Assembly: GCA_963783095.1 (NCBI GenBank)
Contig: CAWAMR010000003.1
Coordinates: 558,001 to 622,000, forward strand
From: CAWAMR01 sp963783095
GTDB taxonomy: Bacteria > Planctomycetota > Planctomycetia > Gemmatales > Gemmataceae
Reading direction: 5' to 3'
DNA: 64,000 nucleotides
Made by a program: the position numbers and the translations under genes. Numbering within the stretch: the first letter of the stretch is position 1; the number at the start of each line of letters is the position of its first letter. The notes under the pieces are model-generated. The model was not told where the DNA came from. It did no database searches and worked only from the letters and a program-made list of their open reading frames with translations. This document shows positions 39,087 to 49,237 of this stretch, one piece after another.

Positions 39087-40496
39087 ATGGTTATCCGAGA
39101 TCGTTACGGCAGAAGATGGCTTGTCGGTCTGTCGGCGTTGCTGGGACTATTCTTCGTTTCCACTCCAGTCTTTGCCGCCGACCATGCCGCTCCTCTCCAT
39201 GTTCCCTACTGGAGCGCTGCCCCCTTTGCGCCTCTTGCTACTGGGCATCGCCCTCCTCCCGATTGTCGCCGGTCACTGGTGGCACTCCAATTGGAATAAG
39301 GCCATCATCGGTGGCGTATTTTCGTTTCCGGTGATTGGCTTTCTCATCGGGGTCGGCCCGACAACCAACGACGAAAGCACGCATCAGTTGCTGCACGAAC
39401 TCGAGGAATTCTCTTCATTCATCATTCTCCTGGCGGCACTTTACACAATCTCCGGCGGCATTTTGATTTCGGGTGCCATCCCCGCCCATCCGCGGACCAA
39501 TACGCTGCTTCTGGCCATCGGGGCAGTCCTGGCCAACTTCATCGGCACGACCGGCGCGAGCATGGTGCTCATACGCCCTATCTTGCGGATCAACGTCCAT
39601 CGCCGGCACAACGCGCATTTGCCGATCTTTTTTATTTTCATCGTCAGTAACACCGGCGGGCTGCTGACGCCGCTCGGCGATCCGCCGCTGTTTCTCGGCT
39701 TTCTCGGCGGCATCGACTTTTTCTGGACGCTTCGGCTCTGGAAGCACTGGTTGCTCGTCAACAGCTCGCTCCTGATCGTCTTCTACATCTGGGATCACCT
39801 GGCCTATCGCCGGGAAACCGCCCAGGACATCCGCCGCGATGAGGAACACGTTCATCCCCTGCGGATCGGTGGCTTACCGATCAATCTTCCACTCTTGATC
39901 GGCGTGATTCTGGCGGTACTGTTTCAATCGCCGACGGTCGGCCGGGGGCTTGGATTCAACGATCTGACCCTCAGCAAACCCTGGGGCGAAATCATCATGA
40001 TTCTTTTGCTGCTGACTTCGCTGGCATTGACCCCGAAGACCATCCGTACTCACAATCGGTTCATCTGGGGCCCGATGATCGAGGTCGCCGTATTGTTTGC
40101 CGGTATTTTCATTACGATGGTTCCGGCACTTGCTCTTTTGCGCGAACATGGCAGTGAATTGAATTTGACCAGCCCCTGGCAATACTTCTGGCTCACCGGC
40201 ATCTTGTCGTCGTTTCTCGATAACGCGCCGACTTATTTGACCTTCGCCACTCTGGCGGCCGAGAGCAACCCCCTGGCCTGGTTGCAGTCCAATCAACCTG
40301 CGATCCTGGGCGCGATCAGTTGCGGAGCGGTGTTCATGGGAGCGAACACCTACATCGGGAACGGGCCGAACTTCATGGTAAAAGCCTCGCCGAGGAAGCA
40401 GGCTATCCGATGCCGGCGTTTTTTCGGTACATGCTCTATTCGGCCTGCATTTTGCTGCCGTTGTTTGGAATCGTGATGCTAATCTTGATTCTCTGA
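39087..40496 (+). CDS. Sodium/proton antiporter or citrate-type transporter (CitMHS/NhaD-like, frameshifted)
   Basis: The start is ATG 39087 with a signal-like N-terminus (WLVGLSALLGLFFVSTPVFA). A shift near 39230 leads into APLLLLGIALLPIVAGHWWH. About eleven helices of the ion transporter superfamily follow; diagnostic are ANFIGTTGASMVLIRPIL, SNTGGLLTPLGDPPLFLGFL, SSFLDNAPTYLTFATLAA and MGANTYIGNGPNFMVKA, with the paired TGA/NGP helix breaks. A second shift near 40385 gives the end AGYPMPAFFRYMLYSACI up to TGA 40496. About 470 codons. Na+/H+ exchange or carboxylate transport; ion specificity cannot be told. Confidence 0.85.
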
Positions 40497-40508
40497 AGAA
40501 ACTCAACA

Positions 40509-40747
40509 AGGCAACCGCGGGGCAGACATTCTTGTCTGCCTCACCCTGCGACAATGTTCGTAAGCTAATAGTGTTGCCGCCGGGCTATCGGTAGGGCGAA
40601 AACGCGGGGTGTAGCCAACTTCTCTGGGGGTCGTATCCGTGGCTGGAAACCGCCGCTACCGGGCTGGACAGATCGTAGCGGCGGCTTCCAGCCGCCGTCT
40701 GCAACCTCTCGGTGGCTGGAAGCCGCCGCTACGACCCCCCAGAGAAT
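40509..40747. repeat. Two palindromic repeats: GGCAGACATTCTTGTCTGCC and CTTCCAGCCGCC family
   Basis: GGCAGACATTCTTGTCTGCC (40516-40535) is a perfect palindrome. From 40620 to 40745 outer arms TCTCTGGGGGTCGT and ACGACCCCCCAGAGA enclose three GTGGCTGGAAGCCGCCGCTA-type units in alternating orientation. Known as abundant intergenic repeats in planctomycete-like genomes; no gene inside. Confidence 0.8.
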
Positions 40748-40817
40748 GTGGTTACACCCAAAACGCGGCAAAAACTCTGCACCCATTGAAGGATTACCAA
40801 CACCTGGAGACAACACC

Positions 40818-42447
40818 ATGCTTAAATCATCACTAACTCAGCGACCGGCGTGGAAGGCATTGCAAGCCCATTATCCGAAGATCCAGTCCTTGCATCTGCG
40901 CAAACTCTTTGCCGATGATCCCCAGCGCGGCCGTCAGCTCACCGCCGAGGCGATCGGCATTTACTTCGACTACTCCAAGAACCGCATCACGGATGAGACC
41001 GTCAAGCTTCTCGTTCAACTTGCGGAGGAATCGGATCTGCGAAACAAGATCGATGCCATGTTTCGCGGCGACAAGATCAACATCACCGAAAATCGCTCGG
41101 TCCTTCACGTGGCCCTGCGCATGCCGCGCGGACAAGCATTGAATCTGGACGGTGAAGACGTCGTTCCGAAGGTCCATGCGGTACTCGATCGCATGGCCAA
41201 GCTGGCCGATCAATTGCGTAGCGGCTCGTGGAAAGGGCACACCGGCAAAGCCATTCGGAACATTGTGAACATCGGCATCGGCGGCTCGGATTTGGGGCCG
41301 GTGATGGCCTACGAAGCCCTTCGGCATTACAGCCGCGCGGTCTTTGACCGTTCGTTTCATCTCCAACATCGACGGCACCGACTTCGCCGAGGCTACCCGC
41401 GATCTCGATGCCGAGGAGACGATGTTCATTATCTCCTCGAAGACTTTTACCACTCTGGAAACGATGACCAATGCCCATACCGCGCGCGACTGGATGATGA
41501 AGTCGATGAAAGATGAGAAGGCCGTGGCCAGGCATTTCGTGGCGGTCTCGACGAACGCCAAGGAAGTGACGAAGTTCGGCATCGATACGGCGAATATGTT
41601 CGAGTTCTGGGATTGGGTTGGCGGGCGGTACTCAATGGACTCCGCCATCGGCCTGTCGACCATGATCGCTCTCGGCCCCGACAATTTCCGCGCCATGCTC
41701 GCCGGTTTTCACGAAATGGACGAGCATTTCCGCACTACCCCATTCGAGCGCAACTTGCCGGTGCTGATGGGATTGCTGGGGCTGTGGTACAACAATTTCT
41801 TTGGCGCGCAGACGATCGCCGTCCTGCCTTACGAACAATACCTCAAGCGTTTTCCCGCCTATCTGCAACAACTCACGATGGAGAGCAACGGCAAACACGT
41901 CACTCTGGAAGGTGTGGAGGTTGACTACCAGACCGGCCCCATCTACTGGGGTGAACCGGGCACCAACGGCCAGCATTCCTTCTACCAGATGATTCACCAG
42001 GGCACCAAACTAATCCCCTGCGATTTCATCGCGTTTACGCGGCCGCTCAAGCCGCTCGGCCGGCATCACGACATCCTGATGGCCAACGCCTTCGCCCAGT
42101 CGGAAGCCCTGGCCTTCGGCAAAACAGCCCAGGAAGTCGAGGCCGAAGGCACACCGGCCAAGTTAGTGCCGCATCGCACTTTCGAGGGCAACCGCCCATC
42201 CAACACGATCCTGATGGACCGGCTCACCCCCGAAGCTCTCGGCAAGCTGATCGCGCTCTATGAGCACAGCGTCTTCACTCAGGGAATCATCTGGGATATC
42301 GATTCGTTCGACCAGTGGGGGGTGGAGTTGGGGAAGGTGTTGGCCCAGCGCATCATTCCGGAACTGGAGAATCCGCAGGAGCCTGAACTCAAGCACGATA
42401 GCTCAACGAATGCGTTGATCGGGCGCTACCGAAAGGGGAAAGAATAG
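40818..42447 (+). CDS. pgi: Glucose-6-phosphate isomerase (one frameshift)
   Basis: ATG 40818 begins MLKSSLTQRPAWKALQAHY. The sugar isomerase signature is clear: IRNIVNIGIGGSDLGPVMAYEAL, then after a shift near 41340 RFISNIDGTDFAEAT, FIISSKTFTTLETMTNA, FEFWDWVGGRYSMDSAIGLS, the catalytic GQHSFYQMIHQGTKLIPCDF and the end VFTQGIIWDIDSFDQWGVELGK. 543 codons is the usual length of the large (eukaryote/E. coli type) isomerase. It interconverts glucose 6-phosphate and fructose 6-phosphate in glycolysis. A single lost or gained base explains the break. Confidence 0.96.
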
Positions 42448-42751
42448 CACGCCGGAGACCAGAGAACAGCACGCCAGTAAAATGCCGGTGCTTGTTCTCG
42501 TGCTCAAGGAAGGCAAATCGGTTATAGCGGGAACTGGCGGGTTGTTCCGCATTTCGTCGGTGGCCCCCGAATGCCGCTAAAACACGGCGCAGACAACCGA
42601 AGTGGAATCTGTCTCGGTGATTTGTAGGTTTTGTGAAGAGCCGATAAGACCTTGTTATTTCCGACTTTCCGCAATTCCGTTTGACCTGCGCCCTTGTCGC
42701 GTCATATCATGCGCTAGTTGCTCGATCGCGTAGGTTTTGTGAGTTTTCACC
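42448..42751. other. Intergenic spacer without recognised gene
   Basis: I see no gene, no long palindrome and no clear promoter boxes in these 304 bases. Short imperfect inverted sequences (GAGAACAGCACG / CGTGCTGTTC-like GCTTGTTCTCGTGC) may form a terminator for pgi. Confidence 0.45.
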
Positions 42752-43885
42752 ATGTCGCACTCGATTAGCCTCTCCCTCATCTGTGCATTCTCTCTGCTCT
42801 GTGTGCCCGATCTTGCATCTGCGCAAGATGAAACGAAAGGTACGGGGCTTACCAAGAAAGAATGGCTCGACATTCTCGCCAAAGACACAAATGTGCGGAA
42901 GCGAAAGGGAGCGGTTCTCGCACTGGGCATCTTCGGTACGGAACAGTCCGACATCTTGCAGGCTCTGAAGACAGCGCTGCAAAATGAGAAGGAAGATCCG
43001 CAAGTCCGTGCCCAGGTCATCAGAGTCTTCAACGATACGCTGTCCGAAAAGGCGATTCAGAATGAGGTTCCCACGCTGGCCGATGTACTGAAATTCGACA
43101 AGTCGGCCGAGGTGCGTGCCGGGGCGATTGCGCTTTTGGGTCGATTGGGAAAAAATGCCAAGCCTGCTTTAACACCTCTCACGGAAGCGACCAAAGATTC
43201 GGACATGAAGGTTCGGATCGCAGCAGTGGAAACGCTCGGTAAAATGGGTTCGGAGGCCAAGGCTGCGCTGCCTGCCCTGGTTCCCTTGCTCAAAGACTCC
43301 GATAAAGGGATGCGGCAGGCCGTGGTCTTTACCTTGGGGCGTTTTGGACCCGATGCGAAGGATGCTATTCCCAATCTGATCCCGCTATTGGAGAAAGATG
43401 AGGTCGCGGCCATTCGCCGGGATGTCGTGCAAACGATCGCTCATTTTGGTCCCGAAGGGAAACCGGCTCTGCCCGCGCTGCTGAAGGCGCTGAAGGAAGA
43501 CAAATCGGATGAGGTGCGCGAGCAAATTGCTTTGTCCCTGGCGAAGCTGGAAGGCGAGGCCGCCGATTGCGTCGGGGACTTAAAAGAGGCCTTGCGCAAA
43601 GAAAAGAACAAGACGGTGCGGGTCTTTTTGGTTCGCACCATCAGCAACACTCAGGGCGAAGGGATGAAGAATCACGTCAAGGATCTTGCCGACATCCTCG
43701 TCCACGAAAAAGAGGGTGAAGTCCGCGTGGCCTTGATTCAAGAACTCGGTGCCCTTGGCCCTGCTGCGAAAGATGCCGTCGCCGCCCTGGAAAACGCGCT
43801 CGGCGATGCGCAGGTCGGCGTTCGCGACGCCGCTCGCGAAGCGCTGAAACGGGTGAAGGCACCTGCCCCATGCGCCAAAAAATAA
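42752..43885 (+). CDS. Exported HEAT-repeat protein, 377 aa
   Basis: A signal peptide (SLSLICAFSLLCVPDLASA) precedes about eight HEAT repeats of 35-40 residues, each with the pattern VRxxAxxxLGxxGxxAKxALPAL: for example VRAGAIALLGRLGKNAKPAL, VRIAAVETLGKMGSEAKAAL, MRQAVVFTLGRFGPDAKDAI and VRDAAREALKRVKAPAP at the end. HEAT solenoids bind other proteins. Periplasmic location is predicted. Such proteins are strongly expanded in planctomycetes; the partner is unknown. Confidence 0.85.
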   Translation: MSHSISLSLICAFSLLCVPDLASAQDETKGTGLTKKEWLDILAKDTNVRKRKGAVLALGIFGTEQSDILQALKTALQNEKEDPQVRAQVIRVFNDTLSEKAIQNEVPTLADVLKFDKSAEVRAGAIALLGRLGKNAKPALTPLTEATKDSDMKVRIAAVETLGKMGSEAKAALPALVPLLKDSDKGMRQAVVFTLGRFGPDAKDAIPNLIPLLEKDEVAAIRRDVVQTIAHFGPEGKPALPALLKALKEDKSDEVREQIALSLAKLEGEAADCVGDLKEALRKEKNKTVRVFLVRTISNTQGEGMKNHVKDLADILVHEKEGEVRVALIQELGALGPAAKDAVAALENALGDAQVGVRDAAREALKRVKAPAPCAKK

Positions 43886-44017
43886 CCAACGCATTCCCTG
43901 CTGCGGTGTTTTGGTAACGAGTGTCCGATCGAAATGGGTCGGCCCGCCGACGGGTGAATTCCGATTGGTCGGCCGACCGGATATATACAGCACGCGATCC
44001 GAAATGAGGCGTTTGCT

Positions 44018-44080
44018 GGGAGGGCGAGGCTCCTGCCGAGCCTTTTGCGCTGCCTGGCTCGGCAGGAGCCTCGCCCTCCC
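44018..44080. repeat. Palindrome GGGAGGGCGAGGCTCCTGCC
   Basis: Arms of 27 bases, perfect except near the centre (GGGAGGGCGAGGCTCCTGCC and its complement), loop about 9 bases. It lies between two genes on the same strand and may act as a terminator for the HEAT-repeat gene. Confidence 0.85.
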
Positions 44081-44145
44081 GATTCAGGCGTCAATCTTGA
44101 CCGCGTGCAGCATACAGCTTCAACTATCAGAATGGAGCCAATACG

Positions 44146-44646
44146 ATGCTTTGTACTCTCACGCTGATGCTGGTTCTGGCCGCCGATCCCGAACCGAAGA
44201 GTGACGGCACCACCCCGCGCAAGCGCAATCCGTTTGCACCGAGCTTGCCGCTGTTGACCAGCAAGGAAGAAAAGCAACTCGACGACGTCGTCGATCGGTT
44301 TATCCGGGCCGACACCGGCGCTATGACGGGCCTGGAGGCGAAGAAGGCGATGGACGAATTCAAGGAACTGGGTCCGGAAGCAACGTTCGCTCTGATTCGC
44401 GGCATGAACAAGGCCGCGAAGATCAATCACAGTTGTCCCGCGCTTACCATCGGCCGAAAACTCGGTGCCATTCTGCGTACGAGCGAGGATCGGGATCTGT
44501 TGCTCTACGCCAAGGAAAACATCGGCGTCGGGGTCAAATCATCGCGGCACATGGATACCATCAAGGACCTGAAGAGCGGATGCAGCGCACGCATCTCCGC
44601 GATCAAAAATGCACCGGTCACGGAACTCAGGGGCTTGAAACCTTGA
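44146..44646 (+). CDS. Exported hypothetical protein, 166 aa
   Basis: The start MLCTLTLMLVLAADPEPKS looks like a signal peptide. The mature part is helical (LLTSKEEKQLDDVVDRFIRAD, GLEAKKAMDEFKELGPEATFALIRGM) and contains the ARM/HEAT-like unit FKELGPEATFALIRGMNKAAKINHSCPALTI split over two helices. I do not recognise a named family. Related planctomycete proteins carry the same NHSCPA segment. Followed by a GTGGTCA cassette and the PAP2 gene. Confidence 0.6.
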   Translation: MLCTLTLMLVLAADPEPKSDGTTPRKRNPFAPSLPLLTSKEEKQLDDVVDRFIRADTGAMTGLEAKKAMDEFKELGPEATFALIRGMNKAAKINHSCPALTIGRKLGAILRTSEDRDLLLYAKENIGVGVKSSRHMDTIKDLKSGCSARISAIKNAPVTELRGLKP

Positions 44647-44657
44647 AAACACCAATA

Positions 44658-44753
44658 CAGTGGTCAGTGATTAGTGGACAGTAAATGCACTCAAGGGCAT
44701 TGCAATTGCATTTGCTGACCACTGACCACTAATCACTGACCACCGACCACTAT
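44658..44753. repeat. Intact GTGGTCA heptamer cassette
   Basis: Left arm CAGTGGTCAGTGATTAGTGG, right arm CCACTAATCACTGACCACCG, inner TAAATGCA/TGCATTT and AATGCAATTGCAATT-like centre. It ends 2 bases before the PAP2 start codon region. Confidence 0.88.
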
Positions 44754-44755
44754 CT

Positions 44756-45397
44756 ATGTCCGGACATCTTCCCGCCGGTCTCTCCTCCCTGCTCCTGGCA
44801 ATCTTCAGTGCGCTCGGTTTCGCTGTCGTTGCCGAAAGTGTGGTTCATCAAAGGCTGATTACGCGATTCGACGAGCAACAAGCCGATCGGTGTTTTCACT
44901 TCGCGGTTGAGCGCCCCGCGGTTTGGAAGAGCGTCGAGTTCGTGACCGATTTCGGTGGTGCCGGGATTCTTGTCCCCGTCGTTATCGGAGTCGCCTTGCT
45001 CCTGCTTCTCGATCGCCGGCCCGTCGTGGCCCTTATCTGGGTGCTTGTGCAATGGGGTCAGCACGAACTGGTGCGGGCGGCAAAGATCGAGTTTTGTCGA
45101 TCGCGACCCTGTTGGAATGATGAGATCTGCCGGTTAACCGACTTGAGCTTCCCCAGCGGTCATTCCTGCGCTGCGATGACCATCTATGGGCTGTTGGCTT
45201 ATCTCATTCTGTGGCGCTGGCCGGCGGGTCGCTGGCGTTGGGTCGCGGTCGGCATGTTGGGGCTGCTCGTGCTGTCGATCGGACTGAGCCGAATGATGCT
45301 CGGAGTCCATCATTTCAGTGATGTCATTGGCGGGTTTTTGTTGGGATTGATGTGGATCATGCTCGCGGCGGCGGTTACGAGTCGGCTCAAAGCATGA
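44756..45397 (+). CDS. PAP2 superfamily membrane phosphatase
   Basis: A 213-residue membrane protein with five to six helices. The three PAP2 phosphatase motifs are present: K-x6-RP in AKIEFCRSRP, PSGH in LSFPSGHSCAA and SR-x5-H-x3-D in SRMMLGVHHFSDVIGG. This class removes phosphate from lipid substrates such as undecaprenyl pyrophosphate or phosphatidic acid on the outer face of the inner membrane. The substrate is not determined. The ATG is directly preceded by the heptamer cassette, so no ordinary promoter is visible. Confidence 0.93.
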   Translation: MSGHLPAGLSSLLLAIFSALGFAVVAESVVHQRLITRFDEQQADRCFHFAVERPAVWKSVEFVTDFGGAGILVPVVIGVALLLLLDRRPVVALIWVLVQWGQHELVRAAKIEFCRSRPCWNDEICRLTDLSFPSGHSCAAMTIYGLLAYLILWRWPAGRWRWVAVGMLGLLVLSIGLSRMMLGVHHFSDVIGGFLLGLMWIMLAAAVTSRLKA

Positions 45398-45447
45398 ATT
45401 CATCCCGCAATTGCCTGGCAAGATGGTTATCGATACCATCTGCGGAT

Positions 45448-45580
45448 TATCCCCTCTCCCCTGTACTCAGGGGAGAGGGCTAGGGCGAGGGGCGAACCTT
45501 CAACCTTCCAAGACGCGTCTTTCATGGTGGGAGGCTTTTCCCCTCACCCTAGCCCTCTCCCCTGAGTACAGGGGAGAGGG
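45448..45580. repeat. CCCTCTCCC...AGGGCTAGGGCGAGGGG palindromic repeat, copy 3
   Basis: Same core as copy 2 (CCTCTCCCCTGTACTCAGGG and complement), centre with ACCTTCAACCTTCC. Changes in one arm (GCTAGGGCGAGG) are matched only partly by the other (CCTCACCCTAGC). Located upstream of a DUF1501 gene. Confidence 0.88.
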
Positions 45581-45726
45581 AACAAGAGTTGCAACCTGCA
45601 TCCTGCCAGAAAAAATTGCCGCACTCAAGTATGAGTAACGCCAAGAAAATCGTTGCACCACCGCATTCCACCGGGTACAGTCATTCTCATTCCACCTTTC
45701 GCCCCTCTCCCTTCGGAGCAACTCCG

Positions 45727-47163
45727 ATGCTCACCGTTCTTGGAAACCCTCGGCGCTGCTGTGACGGCCTGACCCGTCGGGAAACCCTGAAGGCCGGGGC
45801 GCTTTCCCTGCTCGGCGGTGCGTGCACTTTACCGAATCTTCTCGCAGCGGAAGAACGCCGGTCGATCTCGGCTCGACCCGGAAAGGCCAAGAACGTCATC
45901 CTGCTCTATCTGCTGGGCGGGGCGGCAACACAAGATATGTGGGATATGAAGCCGGCCGCCCCGGTTGAGGTTCGCGGGGAGTTCAAGCCGATCGCGACCA
46001 ATGTCAACGGCATTCAGATCTGCGAACATCTCCCCAAGATGGCCCGGTGGATGCACAAAACCGCCATCGTCCGCTCCGTCAACCACAAGGCAGGCTGCCA
46101 CAACTGTCTGCCCAGTTATACCGGATGCGAACAGCTGATGCCCGATCAGCATCCGCGCGATACCGATCCGCCCAGTATGGGTTCAGTGTGCGAATACCTG
46201 CGCAAGGTCAGGGCGAGCTTCCCGATTACATCTACATGCCTTGTTGGCTTGGTTGGGGGCAAGCGTTTCGTCGTTCGGGTCCGTACGCCGGCTTCCTGGG
46301 TCAGCGCTACAACGCCCTGACCACGGAATGCCGGCCTTATAAGGACGAGGGGGCAGCACCTACTCCGGGCAAGCCGGCAACGGTTCGGGGAATGCCGCTG
46401 TTGCCTTATACCGAATTCGGGGCCGGCCTTACGCTCGATCGCTTCAATAATCGGCGGACACTTCTGCAACAGATGGACGATAAACTTCGCAAGGCGGAGG
46501 CCGAGAACTCCCTCGGAAACTACGATCGAATCCAACAGCGGGCGTTCAATCTCCTCACCTCATCCCGGCTCAAGTCGGCGTTCGACCTGTCGCGGGAAGA
46601 TCCTCGCCTACTCGATCGTTATGGCCGAACTCTCTTCGGCAACTGCGCGCTGATCGCCAGAAAGTTGATTGAAGAAGGGGTGAGGTTTGTCAACGTGACC
46701 TGGGATCTGTTCGAGCGCCCGGTGCTGATTGACTACGACGCCTGGGATACCCACAACAAGAACTTCAGCATTCTGAAGGAGAATAAACTACCCGGACTCG
46801 ACCAGACTTTCGCCGCGCTCATGCAAGATCTCACGGAACGGAATCTGTTGGATGAAACGCTGGTGGTAGTGATGAGCGAGATGGGTCGAACGCCGAAGGT
46901 CAACGCCAACGCGGGCCGCGATCACTGGACGCATTGCTATTCGGTTCTCTTTGCGGGGGCGGGGATCAAGGGTGGAAGCATCTATGGCGCATCCGATGCC
47001 CATGCTGCATATGTGAAAGACAAGCCGATCAGCACGGGTGATATCTGTGCAACGATCTATCGCTGTCTGGGCATTGATCCGGATTCCACGGTTCCGGATC
47101 GATCGGGCAGGCCGGTATCGATCTGCCGGAATGGGAACGCCATCGAACGATATTCTCGCATAG
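45727..47163 (+). CDS. DUF1501 exported protein (two frameshifts)
   Basis: ATG 45727 begins MLTVLGNPRRCCDGLTRRETLKAGALSLLGG, a twin-arginine signal. Family segments are KNVILLYLLGGAATQDMWDMKP, RSVNHKAGCHNCLPSYTG, then after a shift near 46210 LPDYIYMPCWLGWGQAFRRSG, YDAWDTHNKNFSILKE, VVVMSEMGRTPKVN and GRDHWTHCYSVLFAG. A shift near 47120 gives the expected end GMGTPSNDILA at TAG 47161. About 479 residues. DUF1501 proteins have an alkaline-phosphatase/sulfatase-like fold and in planctomycetes usually accompany DUF1553/DUF1549 cytochrome-like proteins, which are absent here. Convergent with the STAND cluster, 23 bases away. Confidence 0.92.
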
Positions 47164-47186
47164 TGCGAACCACTCCCGCCATCCGA

Positions 47187-49231
47187 TCAGTCGTTGCTCC
47201 ATTGCCAATGGAGCTGGTAGACGTGTTCTGCCTCAGGACTGGGAAGTTCCCAATACAACCAGCGATGGTCGGTCGATTCATAGATAATCTTTTTGCCGGT
47301 GTAAACTTGCGGATTCGGCTCGCCCCGCTTCGCGTCCAACAATTCGAATGTTGAATACGGCTTGTTCTGGGGAAAAAGGATCAGCATGGAAACCTTGTAC
47401 AAGCCAGGATAGCCGATCACTCCGAACCACTGCTCATCCGGCGTTTGTAAGGCATCCCAATAAGTAGTGATAGTATGGCAGTCGAATTCTTCATTGATCG
47501 GTATGTCTTTAATGTCGAAGCCCAAGAAATTGGAAATCATGGCCTGCTTGCCCACCAAAACACGTTGATTGGGTGCCATGACTTTGGCGTTTTCGGGGTT
47601 AGGCTGAAGAACTCGACGGATGAGATCTCGTCCCGAAGTTCTGGCTTCCAACCATAATCGGTCACCCTCCGTAAGCTTCACCAGCTTCAATCGTCGGGTC
47701 ATCGTATAACCCGCGCTATGGATCGGTGCAGTGCGAGTAATGGGCTTCCAGTCTCTCATATCAATCTCAAAGGAATCCTCCAGAATGCTGAATTCCCTGA
47801 GATTGTTGACCAGTGGTATGTCGGTCGAAGTAACGGGGTGTGGCGAGGATTTATCGGTTCGAGGTTTTACTTTGAGTTTGGCCGCCACTCGACGCAGGAT
47901 CTCACCCTGTCGCAGTTCCTTCTCCTTTTGCTGCGCCAGCAGTTCGTCGTTGGCCTTGCGCCATCGATGAGCGCTGCCTCGGTCTGATTCCTTTGCTCGC
48001 GTAGATCTTCGTTGGCCTTCCGCGCTTCGATCGTCTGTTTCCAGGCAAACAATCCCAAAACGGAGACGACCACGAGAATGATGCCCATGACCGCACCGGT
48101 TCGCAGGACGCCCCGATGGTAGGCCCGGCGCTGCCGCGCTTCTCGGCATCCGGCACGTTGGTTTCGACCCACCGGCGGTCGAAAGACGCGCTCGTAAATC
48201 CGATTGCGGACCTGAAGGTGGCCGTTGACGACGCGCACGATACCCGACAAGCGCAGCACGCCGATCCTCGGATTGGTTTCGTCATCGCGCACCGAATTGC
48301 GCAACAGACTTTGGTAAAGCTCGAGCAATCCGCCCAGATCGACTTCGCTGCGCAACATCCGCTCGCGAACGAACAGCAAATTGTCATCGCGCTGCGCGCC
48401 CGGCTCGACAAGAACAAGTCCTCGCAAATGCGATCGACGTCGGCAGACTTGGTCAGGCCCGGATTATCTGCGACCACCAGGCATAGCCGTTGCGTCAGAT
48501 ACGGATGGCCGCCGGTCCAGTGCAAAATTCGCTGGAGGAGCCTGCCGGCCGACACTGCTTCGTGCCGCAGGCCCTTTGCCAGAGAGGCCGACTCCGACTC
48601 GGTGAAATCGCTTAATTCGATGCGCCTGCCCACATTAAATGGGGTCGTGCGCGTATCGCGAATCAGGTCGGATGGCGTCGCTACACCCAAAAGGCAGAAT
48701 GTGAGCCGGGACAACTCGGCATCTTCGGTTCGGCGGTTGTAACATTCCCGGATGGCAGCGAAGAATTCATCGGTGGAGAAGGGTAGGCTGCGAACGGCGT
48801 CGATCTCGTCCACGAAAATCACGACCTGGCCATTACACCGCGGCAACACAATTTCCCGAAGAGCGCGCATGAAGCGTTGCAGTGGGCCGAGGCGAGCGCT
48901 GGCGAGCCAGAACTGGTCCAGTTCCTGGTCGAGGTTGAATTGCCGGGCGATATGGCCGAGCAAACCGTCGTACCATTGCTCAGCGCTCAGGTTCTGGCCG
49001 ATGGCAGTCAGATCGAGGATGGCAACGGCAGCGTTCTCACCGCGCAGACGATCGGCGGTGCGGACCATCAGCGACGACTTGCCCATTTGCCGCGAAGTCA
49101 GGACGTAGCAGAATTCACCGCGCGTTCATGCCCTCGTAAAGATCGCGATCGGCCTGGCGCTCCACATAGCTGGGAGCGTCGCTGGCCAGCGTGCCGCCGA
49201 TGACGTAAAAGGAAGTTTGGGTTCGGCTCAT
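47187..49231 (-). CDS. AAA_35/STAND-type ATPase with TM helix and novel C-terminal domain (frameshifted)
   Basis: ATG 49231 begins MSRTQTSFYVIGGTLASDAPSYVERQADRD. The ATPase has a P-loop TSRQMGKSS, Walker B VVIFVDEIDAV, FNVGRRIELSDF and GGHPYLTQRLC, the AAA_35 (PF14516) pattern, then a winged-helix region (VLRLSGIVRVVNGHLQ), a TM helix (GIILVVVSVLGLFAW) and a coiled coil. Where its two paralogues have WD40 repeats this one has about 210 residues of a different domain (FSILEDSFEIDMRDWKP, LVKLTEGDRLWLEARTSG, YTGKKIIYESTDHRWLYWEL) that I do not recognise. Shifts lie near 49120, 48415, 48190 and 47980. The leader holds three palindromic tandem repeats. By the positive-inside rule (RRAYHRGVLR before the TM) the novel domain would be outside the cytoplasm. 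Confidence 0.8.
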
Positions 49232-49237
49232 GTTTGC

